Part shown: piece by piece, positions 17,864-27,438 of the stretch | Layout: every line of letters begins with the position of its first letter | Position numbering within the stretch: position 1 is the stretch's first letter | DNA from: an uncultured Clostridia bacterium | GTDB taxonomy: Bacteria; Bacillota; Clostridia; Christensenellales; Borkfalkiaceae | Reading direction: 5' to 3' | Assembly (NCBI GenBank): GCA_947624805.1 | Contig: CANQLW010000003.1 | Span: forward strand, 1-61,866 | DNA length: 61,866 bases | Notes under the pieces: generated by a model | What the model saw: only the letters and a program-made list of their open reading frames with translations | What the model was told of the DNA's origin: nothing | Databases searched by the model: none | Position numbers and translations under genes: made by a program

Positions 17864-19630
17864 ATGACAGGTAAAACAGTCAAAGTATCGGGACCGCTGA
17901 TCGTAGCGGAAAATATGGCGGATGCGAAGATGTACGACGTCGTGCAGGTGTCCGACATGAAGCTCATCGGCGAGATCATCGAACTGAGAGGGGATAAGGC
18001 CTCCATTCAGGTCTATGAGGAGACATCGGGACTCGGTGTGGGGGAGGATGTGATTTCCACGGGCGAACCGCTCTCCGCGGAACTTGCCCCGGGGCTCATC
18101 ACGGGCATTTTCGACGGCATTCAGCGCCCGCTCACGACCCTCTATTTCAAATACGGCAGCCGTATCTCCCGCGGCGTCTCCGTCAATAAGCTCGACAGAG
18201 AGAAGAAATGGCATTTCACGCCGACGGCAAAGGTTGGCGACACGCTCACCGCAGGGGACATTCTCGGCGTCGTGCAGGAGACGGAGACCGTCGAGCATCG
18301 CATCATGGTGCCCTTCGGCGTCGAGGGGACGCTCGTCTCCATCGAAGAGGGCGATTTCACCATTGAGGAGACCATCGCCCATATCAAGACGAAAAACGGC
18401 GACAGAGCGGTCTGTATGTTGCAGAAATGGCCCGTGCGGAAGGGCAGACCGTACCGTGAAAAACTCACGCCCGACCGCCCCATGGTGACGGGACAGCGTG
18501 TCATCGATACCCTCTTCCCGATCGCCCGCGGCGGCGTCGCGGCCGTCCCCGGTCCCTTCGGAAGCGGGAAGACGGTCGTCCAGCACCAGCTCGCCAAGTG
18601 GGCGGACGCCGACATCATCGTCTACATCGGCTGCGGCGAGCGCGGCAACGAGATGACGGACGTGCTCAACGAGTTCCCCGCCCTCAAGGACCCCAAGACG
18701 GGGGAGCCCCTCATGAAGCGTACAGTGCTCATCGCGAACACTTCGGATATGCCCGTCGCGGCGCGTGAGGCGTCCATTTACACGGGGATCACGATCGCAG
18801 AGTACTTCCGTGATATGGGCTATAACGTCGCGATCATGGCGGATTCGACCTCCCGCTGGGCAGAGGCGCTCCGTGAGATGAGCGGCCGTCTCGAGGAGAT
18901 GCCGGGCGATGAAGGCTATCCCGCCTATCTTGCAAGCCGCCTTGCCGAGTTTTACGAGCGGGCGGGCGTTGTAAAACTCCTCGGCAGCGGGGAGAAGACG
19001 GGTTCCGTCACGGCAATCGGCGCCGTCTCGCCCCCCGGAGGTGACCTCTCCGAGCCCGTATCTCAGGCAACGCTCCGTATCGTCAAGGTGTTCTGGGGCC
19101 TTTCCGCCTCTCTCGCCTACAAACGGCATTTCCCTGCGATCGACTGGCTCATCAGTTATTCGCTCTATGCAGACAAGATGAAGACATGGTACGACGAAAA
19201 CGTCGGCAAGGGCTTCCTCAAATATCGCCAGTTCGTCATGACGACGCTTCAGGAGGAGGCAGCGCTCGATGAGATTGTCCGTCTCGTCGGCATGGACGCG
19301 CTCTCTTCCAAGGACCGCCTCGTCATGGAGACGGCGAAGATGATCCGCGAGGACTACCTTCACCAGAACGCTTTCCATGAGGTCGATACCTATACCTCCA
19401 TGCACAAACAGCTCCTCATGCTCCTTCTCATCTATGAGTTCTATACGCTCTCCGAGGAGGCTGTCCAAAATTACGTTTCCCTCGACGACATCCTGAATTG
19501 TCCCTTCAAAGAGAAGATCGGACGTGCAAAGTATATCGAGGAGGGCTCGCTCGACGAATTCGACAAGATCATCGGCGAGATGAGCGCACAGATCAAGGCG
19601 CTGGAAGAAGGGGGGAGCGAAGATGTATAA
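17864..19630 (+). CDS. ntpA: V-type ATPase catalytic subunit A
   Basis: 588 residues. I chose the ATG at 17864 because AGGAG lies 5 nt before it; an upstream GTG has no such site. The P-loop GPFGSGKT is at residues 230-237, followed by the [16 protein letters not shown] segment with the catalytic glutamate and by [14 protein letters not shown]. The long non-homologous insert before the P-loop (about 110-200) is diagnostic for subunit A rather than the F-type beta subunit. It hydrolyses or makes ATP in the soluble head. Overlaps subunit B by 8 nt. Confidence 0.96.
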   Translation: MTGKTVKVSGPLIVAENMADAKMYDVVQVSDMKLIGEIIELRGDKASIQVYEETSGLGVGEDVISTGEPLSAELAPGLITGIFDGIQRPLTTLYFKYGSRISRGVSVNKLDREKKWHFTPTAKVGDTLTAGDILGVVQETETVEHRIMVPFGVEGTLVSIEEGDFTIEETIAHIKTKNGDRAVCMLQKWPVRKGRPYREKLTPDRPMVTGQRVIDTLFPIARGGVAAVPGPFGSGKTVVQHQLAKWADADIIVYIGCGERGNEMTDVLNEFPALKDPKTGEPLMKRTVLIANTSDMPVAAREASIYTGITIAEYFRDMGYNVAIMADSTSRWAEALREMSGRLEEMPGDEGYPAYLASRLAEFYERAGVVKLLGSGEKTGSVTAIGAVSPPGGDLSEPVSQATLRIVKVFWGLSASLAYKRHFPAIDWLISYSLYADKMKTWYDENVGKGFLKYRQFVMTTLQEEAALDEIVRLVGMDALSSKDRLVMETAKMIREDYLHQNAFHEVDTYTSMHKQLLMLLLIYEFYTLSEEAVQNYVSLDDILNCPFKEKIGRAKYIEEGSLDEFDKIIGEMSAQIKALEEGGSEDV

Positions 19631-20993
19631 GGAATATAAGACGATCAAGGAAGTCGTCGGCCCCCTGATGCTCGTCGAGGGCGTCGAGGGCGTCAAATAC
19701 AACGAACTCGTCGACATTCTCTGCCATAACGGGGAATTGCGGCGGGGCAAGGTTCTCGAGGTCAACCGCGACAAGGCGGTCGTCCAGCTCTTTGAGAACT
19801 CGCAGGGATTGCAGATCTCACAGGCAAAAGCACGCTTTTTGGGGCACGCACAGGAGCTCGCGGTCTCCCGCGATATGCTCGGGAGAGTATTCGACGGCAT
19901 GGGAAATCCCCGTGACGGCGGCGCCCCCGTCATACCCGAAAAGATGATGGATATCAACGGCGAGCCCATCAATCCCGCTGCCCGCGACTATCCCAATGAA
20001 TTTATCCAGACGGGCGTCTCCGCGATCGACGGGCTGAATACCCTTGTCAGAGGGCAGAAACTTCCCGTCTTCTCGATGAGCGGTCTCCCGCACGCCGAGC
20101 TCGCCGCACAGATCGCACGTCAGGCAAAGGTGAGGGGGAGCGACAGTAACTTCGCTGTCGTCTTCGCCGCGATCGGCATTACCTTCGAAGAGGCGCAGTA
20201 CTTCGTCGAGGACTTCAAGCGCACGGGCGCGATCGAGAGGACCGTGCTCTTCACCAACCTTGCAAACGACCCCGCCGTCGAACGTATCGCAACGCCGAGG
20301 ATTGCACTCACCTGTGCCGAATATCTCGCCTTCACCTGCGATATGCACGTCCTCGTCATCATGACGGACATCACCAACTACGCCGAGGCGCTCCGTGAGG
20401 TCTCTGCGGCCCGCCGCGAGATCCCCGGCCGCCGCGGCTACCCCGGTTATCTCTATACCGACCTTGCAACCCTCTATGAGCGTGCAGGACGGGTCCGCGG
20501 CTCCAAGGGTTCCATTACCCAGATCCCCATCCTCACCATGCCCGAGGACGACAAGACGCATCCCATTCCCGACCTCACGGGATATATCACCGAAGGGCAG
20601 ATCATTCTCTCGAGAGATCTGTATAAGAAGGGGCTGAACCCGCCCATCGACGTGCTCCCGTCCCTCTCACGACTCAAGGATAAGGGCATTGGAAGAGATA
20701 AGACGAGAGAGGACCATGCCGACACCATGAACCAGCTCTTCGCCGCATATGCAAGGGGGAAGGAGAGCAAAGAGCTCTCTGCGATTCTCGGCGAGGCGGC
20801 GCTCTCGGACGTCGACAAGCTGTATGCAAAGTTCGCGGACGCCTTTGAAAAGGAATACGTCAATCAGGGATTTGAAACGGACAGGACGATCGAGGAGACC
20901 CTTGACCTCGGCTGGAAACTTTTGAAGATCCTCCCGAAGTCCGAACTCAAGCGTATCCGCGAGGAATATATCGAAAAATATATGAAGGACTGA
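19623..20993 (+). CDS. ntpB: V-type ATPase regulatory subunit B
   Basis: 456 residues, homologous to subunit A but lacking a canonical P-loop: the equivalent stretch reads [15 protein letters not shown]. It carries the family's [28 protein letters not shown] and [18 protein letters not shown] segments. It alternates with subunit A in the hexameric head and contributes to nucleotide sites at the interface. It overlaps the end of ntpA. Confidence 0.95.
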   Translation: MYKEYKTIKEVVGPLMLVEGVEGVKYNELVDILCHNGELRRGKVLEVNRDKAVVQLFENSQGLQISQAKARFLGHAQELAVSRDMLGRVFDGMGNPRDGGAPVIPEKMMDINGEPINPAARDYPNEFIQTGVSAIDGLNTLVRGQKLPVFSMSGLPHAELAAQIARQAKVRGSDSNFAVVFAAIGITFEEAQYFVEDFKRTGAIERTVLFTNLANDPAVERIATPRIALTCAEYLAFTCDMHVLVIMTDITNYAEALREVSAARREIPGRRGYPGYLYTDLATLYERAGRVRGSKGSITQIPILTMPEDDKTHPIPDLTGYITEGQIILSRDLYKKGLNPPIDVLPSLSRLKDKGIGRDKTREDHADTMNQLFAAYARGKESKELSAILGEAALSDVDKLYAKFADAFEKEYVNQGFETDRTIEETLDLGWKLLKILPKSELKRIREEYIEKYMKD

Positions 20994-21008
20994 TTTTCCG
21001 CTTCCCTG

Positions 21009-21072
21009 CCCTCCCCCTGCGTCAGGGACGGGGTATTTCCTCACTTGCCCTCCCCCTGCGTCAGGGGGAGGG
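21009..21072. repeat. Two copies of a GC-rich palindromic repeat inside the ATPase operon
   Basis: The phrase CCCTCCCCCTGCGTCAGGG occurs at 21009 and again at 21048. The second copy is an 11-bp perfect hairpin (21048-21058 with 21062-21072, loop CGT) followed by G-rich sequence. No U-run follows, so it is not a standard terminator. It looks like a dispersed REP-type palindrome that landed in the 128-nt gap between subunits B and D. Confidence 0.65.
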
Positions 21073-21121
21073 GTAGGGGAGGGGGTTCGCCCATAAAACA
21101 CCTTCATCGATCATAATCACT

Positions 21122-21742
21122 ATGGCAAGACTGAATGTAAACCCGACACGCATGGAGCTGAAGAAGCTCAAAGCGCGCCTTTCGACCGCCGTCCGCGGAC
21201 ACAAGCTCCTCAAGGACAAGTCGGACGAAATGGTGCGCCGCTTTACCGTGCTGTTGCGCGAGGACAAACGGCTCCGCGATGAAGTGGAGACGGGTCTTTC
21301 CGCCGCGCTGAAACAGTTCGCCCTCGCAGGTGCACTGACGCCCGCCTATGCACAGGAGACGGCATTCTCCATGCCGACCGTCAGCGTCGAAGCGAATTGC
21401 GAAACGGAGAGCGTCATGGGGGTCGATGTGCCGAAGATCACTCTCTCGGGCGAGAGATCGGCGGCACGACTGCCGTATGCCTACTCGGAGATCACGAGCG
21501 AGGCGGACGGCTCCGTGCAGATGGTCTCGGCACTCCTGCCAAAGCTCATACGGCTTGCAGAGGTCGAAAAGGCGGTGCGGCTCCTCGCCGATGAGATCGA
21601 ACGCAACAAACGCCGCGTCAATGCGCTCGAGTATATCATGATCCCGCAGCTCGAGGAGACGATCAAGTACATCCGCAACAAACTGGACGAAAACGAACGC
21701 GCCGCAATGGTGCGCCTGATGAAAGTAAAGAGCAAGGCCTGA
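21122..21742 (+). CDS. ntpD: V-type ATPase subunit D (central stalk)
   Basis: 206 residues, two long antiparallel helices. The N-terminus reads NVNPTRMELKKLKARL and the C-terminus NALEYIMIPQLEETIKYI, both highly conserved in subunit D, the rotating shaft inside the A3B3 head. Unlike the other operon genes it is separated from its neighbour by 128 nt containing a palindromic repeat, and no ribosome binding site is visible before its ATG, so its expression may differ from that of the coupled genes. Confidence 0.93.
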   Translation: MARLNVNPTRMELKKLKARLSTAVRGHKLLKDKSDEMVRRFTVLLREDKRLRDEVETGLSAALKQFALAGALTPAYAQETAFSMPTVSVEANCETESVMGVDVPKITLSGERSAARLPYAYSEITSEADGSVQMVSALLPKLIRLAEVEKAVRLLADEIERNKRRVNALEYIMIPQLEETIKYIRNKLDENERAAMVRLMKVKSKA

Positions 21743-21757
21743 CCGCCTTGTTTTTTT
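21733..21757 (+). terminator. Intrinsic terminator of the V-ATPase operon
   Basis: CAAGGC (21733-21738) pairs with GCCTTG (21745-21750), followed by seven T. The stop codon of ntpD (21740-21742) lies within the loop, so terminator and gene end overlap. Confidence 0.85.
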
Positions 21758-21890
21758 ATTCCTCTTTGGACAGGACGCAGAGGATTTTTACTCCGTTGCC
21801 GCAATATGACGGCTGTGGATAACTTCGAAAATCAGGAGAGAAAAAATTTCAAAAAAAAATCGGTTTTTTATCGTCAAACGCTTGACAAGA

Positions 21891-21921
21891 TTTTACAGGG
21901 GAGGGGTAAAATATTAAGCGT
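21891..21921 (+). promoter_or_regulatory. Possible promoter of the beta-helix lipoprotein gene
   Basis: TTGACA followed, after a rather long 19-nt spacer, by TAAAAT in AT-rich sequence. The gene's AGGAGG ribosome binding site lies further downstream, 7 nt before the ATG at 21962. Ends are approximate. Confidence 0.4.
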
Positions 21922-21961
21922 TGTGTATTACCATAGTCCATTGTTAATAGGAGGATAAAAA

Positions 21962-23830
21962 ATGAGGAAAAAAACAAAAATCGTCTTGTCCGCGGCGGCA
22001 GGTGTTCTCTGCCTCGGACTCATGATCGGCGGCGCTGCGTGCGGGAAGAGCAGGACAAATTCTGTCGATGAACCGCAGGATGTAACGCAGAATGTATCGG
22101 GCGGCGTCGTCCATGTTCTCGAATCGGGGGAGCCCGCTGCATCGCTCGGCAAAGAGGGCGATATGTGCCTCGTCGCTTCGACGGGGGAGATCTACCGTAA
22201 GTCTGCGGCAGGCTGGCTCGCTGCATCGTTTCAGGATTATTCCATTGCGGGGAACAATATCACCGTAAACTTTACGGACGGAAGCACGGTTACATATGCA
22301 ATGGCGGCAGAGGCGGGGGAAGAGCACATCCATACGCCGGGCGGGACCGTCTTTACGATCTATGAGCCGAAATGCATCGTCCCCGGGATCGGCGTACAAA
22401 AATGCACCGCTTGCGGCGAATCCGTCATGGTCTCCATTGCGCCCAATCCCAATGCACATGACTTTATCGAGAAGAATTACGGCAAATGTGCCCACTGCGG
22501 CCTGATCGATGCCCATGGCGGCGAACCCATCCCCGGGTTTGAGGTCAAAGAGAGTGAACAGCTCGAAGAGGTGTTCGGGCAGGTCGAGAACGGTGATACG
22601 ATCGTCCTGGACAGCGATCTCACGATCACCGATTCCTCCGATCTGAATGTTTCAGATAAGGAAATCACTTTGGACGTCAAGGGAAATGATGTTGCGATCC
22701 AAAAAAATCAAGAGGAGAGCACGGGCCTTTGCTTTGACGGCGGCTCGCTCACGATCACCGATTCAAGCGCAACGCCCGAATCCACAGAGCGCGGCAAGTT
22801 CACGCTCCAAGTGACGGAAGCTGACAATCAAAGCGCCCGCGACGAAGGCACTTATGCGTTGCGGATCAACAATACGGATCTGACGATTAGGAACGTCGAT
22901 TTTGAGATCATCAACAGCACCGAAAACAACAGTCATGCGATGTATGTGACGGGCGGGAAGATCGACGTTCAAAGTGACGCAAAGATCATCGTAAAGCAAG
23001 GCGAAAATGCTGACGGACATCAGACCGAAGGCGGCTATGGCATTTACATCAGCGAAGGCGCCGAGATGAACCTGAACGCTGCGACGGTGGAGTCGGAAGG
23101 CCCGATCTTCCCGTTTGTCGTCGGAAACAACGTCAAGAGTGAAGAAAAAACGGTTCTGAATATCAAAGCGGGGACGAAGATCCTCTACCACAATTCCGCT
23201 TGCAGTTACGGCGCCATTGATGTCTATCCGAATGGGGTCGTGAATATGGAGGAGGGTTCTAAAATCGTTATTGACGGGAAGTCTTTGGATCCGGATAAGG
23301 CGGAAGGCTCCAACTATTCCAATGCAATGGCGTTTGTGGTGATCGGCGGCGGCGAAGTGAATTTCAATGGAGAGATCGATCTCGGTTTGGATCTCGGCAT
23401 GGCGTACGGTTTCTTTATCCTCAACAATTACGGGTATTTTGATAATCCCGAAGCAGAGCTCCCGTCACATATCTTCCTTGACGCTCGTTGCACGATCGGC
23501 GAAAAGGCGAAGATCATCGGCAGCACAGAAGGGGGCGGCGGAGTGAGATTCTTTGCAGTCCAGAGAAACGGAACGGAAAGAGTGTATTTTGATTCCGAGG
23601 GAGATGTATTGGGTTACAGTGATTTGGAATTGGAAACGGACGATGCGTTTTACTCCGTCTTTATCGAGAATGGCGCTTTGATTACATTGGACGGCGTTGA
23701 GGCGAAAAAGGGCGTCGGTGCATTTGCGAAGATTGATGAAGGTTATCCGGGAAAAGGGAACGCGAACGATCACTTGGGTTGGTTCACGGACGACGCGATC
23801 AACGATCTGCGTGTATTCCCGCAGGAATAA
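21962..23830 (+). CDS. Surface lipoprotein with a right-handed beta-helix
   Basis: 622 residues with a type II signal peptide ending GGAACG (lipid-attached Cys27). Residues 50-80 carry a G-x-x-G-D-x-x-L-x-x-x-T-G-x-x-Y motif, also repeated in the leucine-rich-repeat lipoprotein at the right end of the window. Two Cys-x2-Cys pairs (CTAC and CAHC, about residues 145-180) could form a small metal-binding knuckle. From about 195 to the end there are beta-helix-type repeats (DGGSLTITDS, TDLTIRNVDF, GGKIDVQSDAK). Probably an adhesin or polysaccharide-binding protein; I see no pectate-lyase catalytic motif. Confidence 0.8.
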   Translation: MRKKTKIVLSAAAGVLCLGLMIGGAACGKSRTNSVDEPQDVTQNVSGGVVHVLESGEPAASLGKEGDMCLVASTGEIYRKSAAGWLAASFQDYSIAGNNITVNFTDGSTVTYAMAAEAGEEHIHTPGGTVFTIYEPKCIVPGIGVQKCTACGESVMVSIAPNPNAHDFIEKNYGKCAHCGLIDAHGGEPIPGFEVKESEQLEEVFGQVENGDTIVLDSDLTITDSSDLNVSDKEITLDVKGNDVAIQKNQEESTGLCFDGGSLTITDSSATPESTERGKFTLQVTEADNQSARDEGTYALRINNTDLTIRNVDFEIINSTENNSHAMYVTGGKIDVQSDAKIIVKQGENADGHQTEGGYGIYISEGAEMNLNAATVESEGPIFPFVVGNNVKSEEKTVLNIKAGTKILYHNSACSYGAIDVYPNGVVNMEEGSKIVIDGKSLDPDKAEGSNYSNAMAFVVIGGGEVNFNGEIDLGLDLGMAYGFFILNNYGYFDNPEAELPSHIFLDARCTIGEKAKIIGSTEGGGGVRFFAVQRNGTERVYFDSEGDVLGYSDLELETDDAFYSVFIENGALITLDGVEAKKGVGAFAKIDEGYPGKGNANDHLGWFTDDAINDLRVFPQE

Positions 23831-23839
23831 AAAAAGTAC

Positions 23840-23876
23840 AAAAAGGAGGAAGAAGTTTTGCTTCTTCCTCCTTTTT
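23840..23876. terminator. Strong intrinsic terminator, possibly bidirectional
   Basis: A perfect 16-bp stem (23840-23855 with 23861-23876, loop TTTTG) with A-rich and T-rich arms. It ends the beta-helix lipoprotein transcript and could also stop minus-strand transcripts arriving from the right. Confidence 0.9.
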
Positions 23877-23902
23877 GTTTTGCCGTATTTTCGGCTCCCT
23901 CT

Positions 23903-24055
23903 TGCCTGTACTGTTCTACAGTCACCCTGTACTGTTCACGATCATCCGGTCCCGTCCGCATCATCCGGTCCCGTCCGCATCATCCGGTCCCGTTCGCATC
24001 ATCCTGCCTCGTTCCGCGGTCATCCTGCCCCGTCCTTCGCGTCATCCTGAACCCC
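23903..24055. repeat. Degenerate tandem repeat of a TCATCC-containing unit
   Basis: Three nearly identical 19-nt units beginning ATCATCCGGTCCCGT start at 23941, 23960 and 23979. More diverged copies lie on both sides (CCTGTACTGTTC units before, GTCATCCTG units after). The last copies resemble the TCATCCTGA...GAAGGA repeat that is scattered through many gut bacterial genomes. No gene is present in this part of the gap. Confidence 0.7.
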
Positions 24056-24106
24056 CGAAGGGGGTGAAGGACCCCCTCAAACGAAGTCCGACCAAAGGGG
24101 CAGTTT

Positions 24107-24862
24107 CTATACAAGTTTGATCGAGAGCGCAAGCGCGGAGCCTCGTTTTTCCGTGTTTTCGGGATAGATCGAACGGAGAAAATCATACAGCGCCTGCGGG
24201 GTCTTATATCCCTCAAAACGGGCACGCCGCACGAGGGATTGCCTGTGCGAGTAGGCTCTGTCGGTTTCATAAGAGGCCTGTTCCGTGCGGAAGAGCGCGT
24301 CGAAGTTCTCGAACGTCTCCGCCTTGGTCACGCGGACGCGGCAACGTTTCTCTCCGCAGAGGAAATCGATAAAATCCCCGCGGCAGATACATTTGCGCTT
24401 CTCATCGTTTTGCCGAAGTTCCACCGTTTTTTTGCCCGCGGCGACCGCTTCGAACGCGGCGGGGCAGAGGTGCATTTCAAAGACTTCTGCAAGCGCCTCA
24501 CGCTTGACGATCCGCTTTTCATCCACGCCGCGCGGGGGGAGAATGATCTCGCGTCGCGGCGCTCCCATATACGCCTCGAGCCTGTCCATATACCACACCA
24601 TATAGGCATAGCCGTTGTCGTTTTTCAGCTCCAGCGCCTCCGCCATGACGCCGCCCCAGCCCCGCCACGAGTAGCAAGCCTTGGTGCCGTCGTTTAAGAC
24701 GGGCGTTCCCGTGAGCGCGTCCTGATGGGAATTTCCGCCGAACTTATACCCGCCCGCACGGAGTGCATTCACCACGGCACGCAGAACGGCGCCCGAATCG
24801 CCTTTATGGTCGGGAAAACGTCTGTCTGTATCGTATGTCCAGCCGATAACTTCAAATTTCAT
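24107..24862 (-). CDS. ASCH-domain protein, copy 1
   Basis: 251 residues. Residues about 130-195 have the ASCH/PUA-like pattern: a Phe-x3-Val-Ala-Ala-Gly-Lys-Lys-Thr-Val-Glu strand-turn, then GD (RGDFIDF), then Cys-x-Val-x-Val. ASCH domains bind RNA or modified nucleosides. The E-x-R of the usual motif is kept (VELRQN). The first 120 residues (MKFEVIGWTYD) form a separate conserved domain I do not recognise. It overlaps the second, paralogous gene by 4 nt, so the pair arose by tandem duplication and is co-translated. Confidence 0.7.
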   Translation of the reverse strand: MKFEVIGWTYDTDRRFPDHKGDSGAVLRAVVNALRAGGYKFGGNSHQDALTGTPVLNDGTKACYSWRGWGGVMAEALELKNDNGYAYMVWYMDRLEAYMGAPRREIILPPRGVDEKRIVKREALAEVFEMHLCPAAFEAVAAGKKTVELRQNDEKRKCICRGDFIDFLCGEKRCRVRVTKAETFENFDALFRTEQASYETDRAYSHRQSLVRRARFEGYKTPQALYDFLRSIYPENTEKRGSALALSIKLV

Positions 24863-25620
24863 GCTTTTTCTCCTTTTTCGGGAATACGCCCGAATGTGAT
24901 CGCTTGCACGGAATATAGTTCACTGTTGCCCTTCGGGTAACGCGCCTTGAGCGCTTCATAGAGCGCTTCAGGGCTACAGCCCTCATACAGGGCAGATTGG
25001 ACCAGAGCTCTGCGGTGCCGCCGCTCGCTCTCGCTGATTTCTTCCGACATCATGAAGAGGGCGTCGAAGGATGCGAAGCTCTCAGCCATTTTGACTTTGA
25101 CGCGGCACTGCTTTTCGCCGCAGACATAGAGCAGAAAATCACCCTTGCAGAGCCGCTCGAGCTCCTCCTCTTTGGTGCAGATCTCCACCGTCTTTTTCCC
25201 CGCGGCAACGGCTGCGAACACGGCGGGGGAGACGTGGAGGGAGAAGGTTTCGGCGAGCTCCGCACGTTTTTTGATACGGCTGCGGTCCACCCCCGCGGGC
25301 GGGAGCACGAGTTCGACCCCTTCGATGAGCGTCTTCTCGATGTCCATGTACCATTCCATATAATTGAGGCCGTTATCGGTGTAGAGGGAGAGCGCCTCGG
25401 CCATGACATATCCCCATTCACGGAAGGAGTACAGCACGCGGGTGCCGTCGTTTAAGACGGGCGTGCACGTCTCGCCGCCCTGATGGGTATCTCCGCCGAA
25501 GCGGTAACCGCCCGCCCTGACCGCCTCTTCCACGGCAAGATCGACGGCGCCGTAATCCCCGCGGTGGATGGGGTAGGTATCGTCTTCGTAATGTGTCCAG
25601 CCGATGACTTCGAATTTCAT
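24859..25620 (-). CDS. ASCH-domain protein, copy 2
   Basis: 253 residues, paralogue of the protein encoded immediately downstream: the same MKFEVIGWT start, the same GGYRFGG and PVLNDGT motifs, and the same C-terminal ASCH-like region (AAGKKTVEI, KGDFLLYV, CRVKVK). Here the arginine of the E-x-R motif is replaced (VEICTK), so the two copies may differ in ligand. Ribosome binding site GGGGCG. It lies 30 nt after the DUF1295 gene in the same minus-strand operon. Confidence 0.7.
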   Translation of the reverse strand: MKFEVIGWTHYEDDTYPIHRGDYGAVDLAVEEAVRAGGYRFGGDTHQGGETCTPVLNDGTRVLYSFREWGYVMAEALSLYTDNGLNYMEWYMDIEKTLIEGVELVLPPAGVDRSRIKKRAELAETFSLHVSPAVFAAVAAGKKTVEICTKEEELERLCKGDFLLYVCGEKQCRVKVKMAESFASFDALFMMSEEISESERRHRRALVQSALYEGCSPEALYEALKARYPKGNSELYSVQAITFGRIPEKGEKA

Positions 25621-25650
25621 GTTTCGCCCCTTAACAAACGCCGCCTGTCA

Positions 25651-26511
25651 TCATTTTTGCCTTTTATAGATCGGCAGAAAGATGCGGGTGTTCTTTTTAT
25701 ATGCCTCAAAGCCTTCCTTCCGCGCTTGGTGCCCGTCGGCGAGCGGAACGCTGACAAAGCAGAAGAGGAGGGTATTTGCAAGGGCGCCTGCGAGCAGATA
25801 CCACCGCTCGGGCATGAGACAGAGGGCGGCGAGCCCGACGCCCCACCACATGACGATTTCCCCGAGATAGTTCGGGTGCCGTGCATACTTCCAAAGCCCC
25901 GCACGGATAAATCCGCCCGTCTTTGCTCTCCGAAAAATGTGCATTTGCACATCTGCGCTCCCCTGCAAGAGTACGGCGAGGAGGGAGACGGCAAAGAAGA
26001 CGGCGCTCCCCGCGTTGAAGGCGGGCGCTTCGACCATGGTGAAGACAGCGGGAAGCACACAGCCGTAGACGACGAGCGTCGGCACGAGGTGGATTCCGAT
26101 CAGGTTGATGAAGAAATACCACTTCCCCGTTTTCTCTTTGAGCATCGTGTACCGCCAGTCCTGATGCTCGAGCCCGTGGAAGGTGTACGCCCAGTTCGCC
26201 GTGAGCCGTAAACCCCAGATCAGAATCACGATGAGGGGGAGGATCGTCGCGGCGGTGTGCTCCGCGAAGAGGAAATAGGCGATGACAATGACGATGGGCT
26301 GGACGCTCCAGTAGGGATCATAGACGGAGGCGTTCCGAAAGATCAGGCTGAAGAGGAAAACCGCGACGGTGGAAAGGACGTCTGCGATAAAAAGAGACGC
26401 CCAAAAGGGGAGGGGAAGTGCAAGATAACACAAGATCCCCGCCGCTCCCGCCACGAGATAGACGAAGAAAAGGATGACGTAGCTCCATGCCCTGCTCTGT
26501 AAGAATTTCAT
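25651..26511 (-). CDS. DUF1295-family integral membrane protein
   Basis: 286 residues with seven to eight membrane helices; start behind GGAGTACC. The C-terminal third carries the steroid 5-alpha-reductase/isoprenylcysteine methyltransferase-like signature: GLWKYARHPNYLGE, then WWGVGL, then a final KKNTRIFLPI. Such enzymes use NADPH or S-adenosylmethionine at the membrane on lipid substrates; the actual reaction is unknown for DUF1295. It sits between a lipase and the ASCH pair in one operon, which suggests lipid or cofactor chemistry but does not define it. Confidence 0.87.
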   Translation of the reverse strand: MKFLQSRAWSYVILFFVYLVAGAAGILCYLALPLPFWASLFIADVLSTVAVFLFSLIFRNASVYDPYWSVQPIVIVIAYFLFAEHTAATILPLIVILIWGLRLTANWAYTFHGLEHQDWRYTMLKEKTGKWYFFINLIGIHLVPTLVVYGCVLPAVFTMVEAPAFNAGSAVFFAVSLLAVLLQGSADVQMHIFRRAKTGGFIRAGLWKYARHPNYLGEIVMWWGVGLAALCLMPERWYLLAGALANTLLFCFVSVPLADGHQARKEGFEAYKKNTRIFLPIYKRQK

Positions 26512-26526
26512 AGGTACTCCCGATGA

Positions 26527-27306
26527 TCAAAATCCGAGGGAAGCGAGCTCCTGCGCGAGGTCACGGTAAAAGGAGTAGACACGTTCCCGCTTTTTCTTTT
26601 TCAGACTGTAACCGACGATCTCGGAATGCGAGACAGAGCCCTCGACCGCATTCCCGCGATAATTGGCAAATTGCGATGATTCCACCGAGACAATGCCGTC
26701 CGAGGGGGCTCCCTCGCAGTGCTTGGTGAAGGCATAGGGGATGCTCATGATGAAATCGTCCCGCCCGCGCTCCATGGCGACAGAGTAACTTTGACAGTAG
26801 ACCGTTTGAGGAACGGTGAGACTGTCGAGCAGTTCGTTCGGCGATGCGCTGAGCTCATGACAGACTGCGAGCGCGTCGGGATGTTTGTCGCGGAAGAGAC
26901 GATACCAGAAGTTGATCCAGAAGGCGATGAATTTTGCAAGGGGACGGGGGAGATGTCCGAGCGTGGTCGCAATTTTTGCCCCGCGGTGGGGGGTGGCGAG
27001 CGTCGTGAGAGAGGCGACGTGCTCCTCCATACCGAGTCTTTGCAGCATATATTTGCTGTCGATCCCGCCCTTGGAATGGGCGATGAGGTTGACCTTCTCC
27101 GCGCCCGTCTCCCCGAGGATACGGAGGATCTCACCTTTGAGCTGTTCGGCGTTGGTCTCTACGGTGCCGAATCCGTCGATATCCGCCGTATAGGCAAGGT
27201 GCCCCTCGCGCTCGAGGATCTTTTGGATCCGTCCGAACGCCCGTACGAAGAAGATATCTTTCAGGATGATCCCGTGCACGAGAACAATGGGGTATTTTGT
27301 CTGCAT
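26527..27306 (-). CDS. Alpha/beta-hydrolase, triacylglycerol lipase-like
   Basis: 259 residues. The VLVHG oxyanion segment is at 8-12 and the nucleophile elbow AHSKGG places the catalytic serine at Ser78; a late His in the SVSHSEIVG segment (about 230) is a candidate for the triad. AHSKGG is the elbow of the Bacillus/Staphylococcus lipase group rather than the common GHSxG. There is no signal peptide, so it is predicted to be cytoplasmic. It is the first gene of a four-gene operon (lipase, DUF1295, two ASCH proteins) behind an unusual leader with an internal terminator. Confidence 0.83.
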   Translation of the reverse strand: MQTKYPIVLVHGIILKDIFFVRAFGRIQKILEREGHLAYTADIDGFGTVETNAEQLKGEILRILGETGAEKVNLIAHSKGGIDSKYMLQRLGMEEHVASLTTLATPHRGAKIATTLGHLPRPLAKFIAFWINFWYRLFRDKHPDALAVCHELSASPNELLDSLTVPQTVYCQSYSVAMERGRDDFIMSIPYAFTKHCEGAPSDGIVSVESSQFANYRGNAVEGSVSHSEIVGYSLKKKKRERVYSFYRDLAQELASLGF

Positions 27307-27375
27307 ATCGTTTTCTCGGGTCTCTCGGCGATGTCTTTACGCCCCAAACATCCGTGGGGCAGGACAGGGTTTTGC

Positions 27376-27413
27376 AAAAAAGGGACCGTGCATATCTTTG
27401 CGGTCCCGTTTCA
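27376..27413 (-). terminator. Terminator inside the lipase leader (attenuator candidate)
   Basis: Read on the minus strand, GGGACCG pairs with CGGTCCC across a 12-nt loop and is followed by TTTTTT. It lies between the lipase promoter and the lipase start, so transcription must pass it or stop to give a short RNA. Ends are approximate. Confidence 0.6.
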
Positions 27414-27438
27414 CAGTCGCAGAATAATCTTCTCTGCG

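Noticed and set aside
17696..19972. 758-codon minus-strand open frame
   Set aside because: Antisense to ntpA/ntpB, whose motifs and coupling are unambiguous.
20994..21121. Rho-independent terminator between ntpB and ntpD
   Set aside because: The hairpin is strong, but G-rich sequence rather than a U-run follows, and ntpD clearly belongs to the operon.
23936..24060. CRISPR array
   Set aside because: Units of about 19-21 nt are directly adjacent without unique spacers, and no cas genes are nearby.
27376..27432. Known riboswitch class in the lipase leader
   Set aside because: I looked for preQ1, guanidine, ZTP and fluoride-type signatures and found none; only the terminator hairpin is supported.
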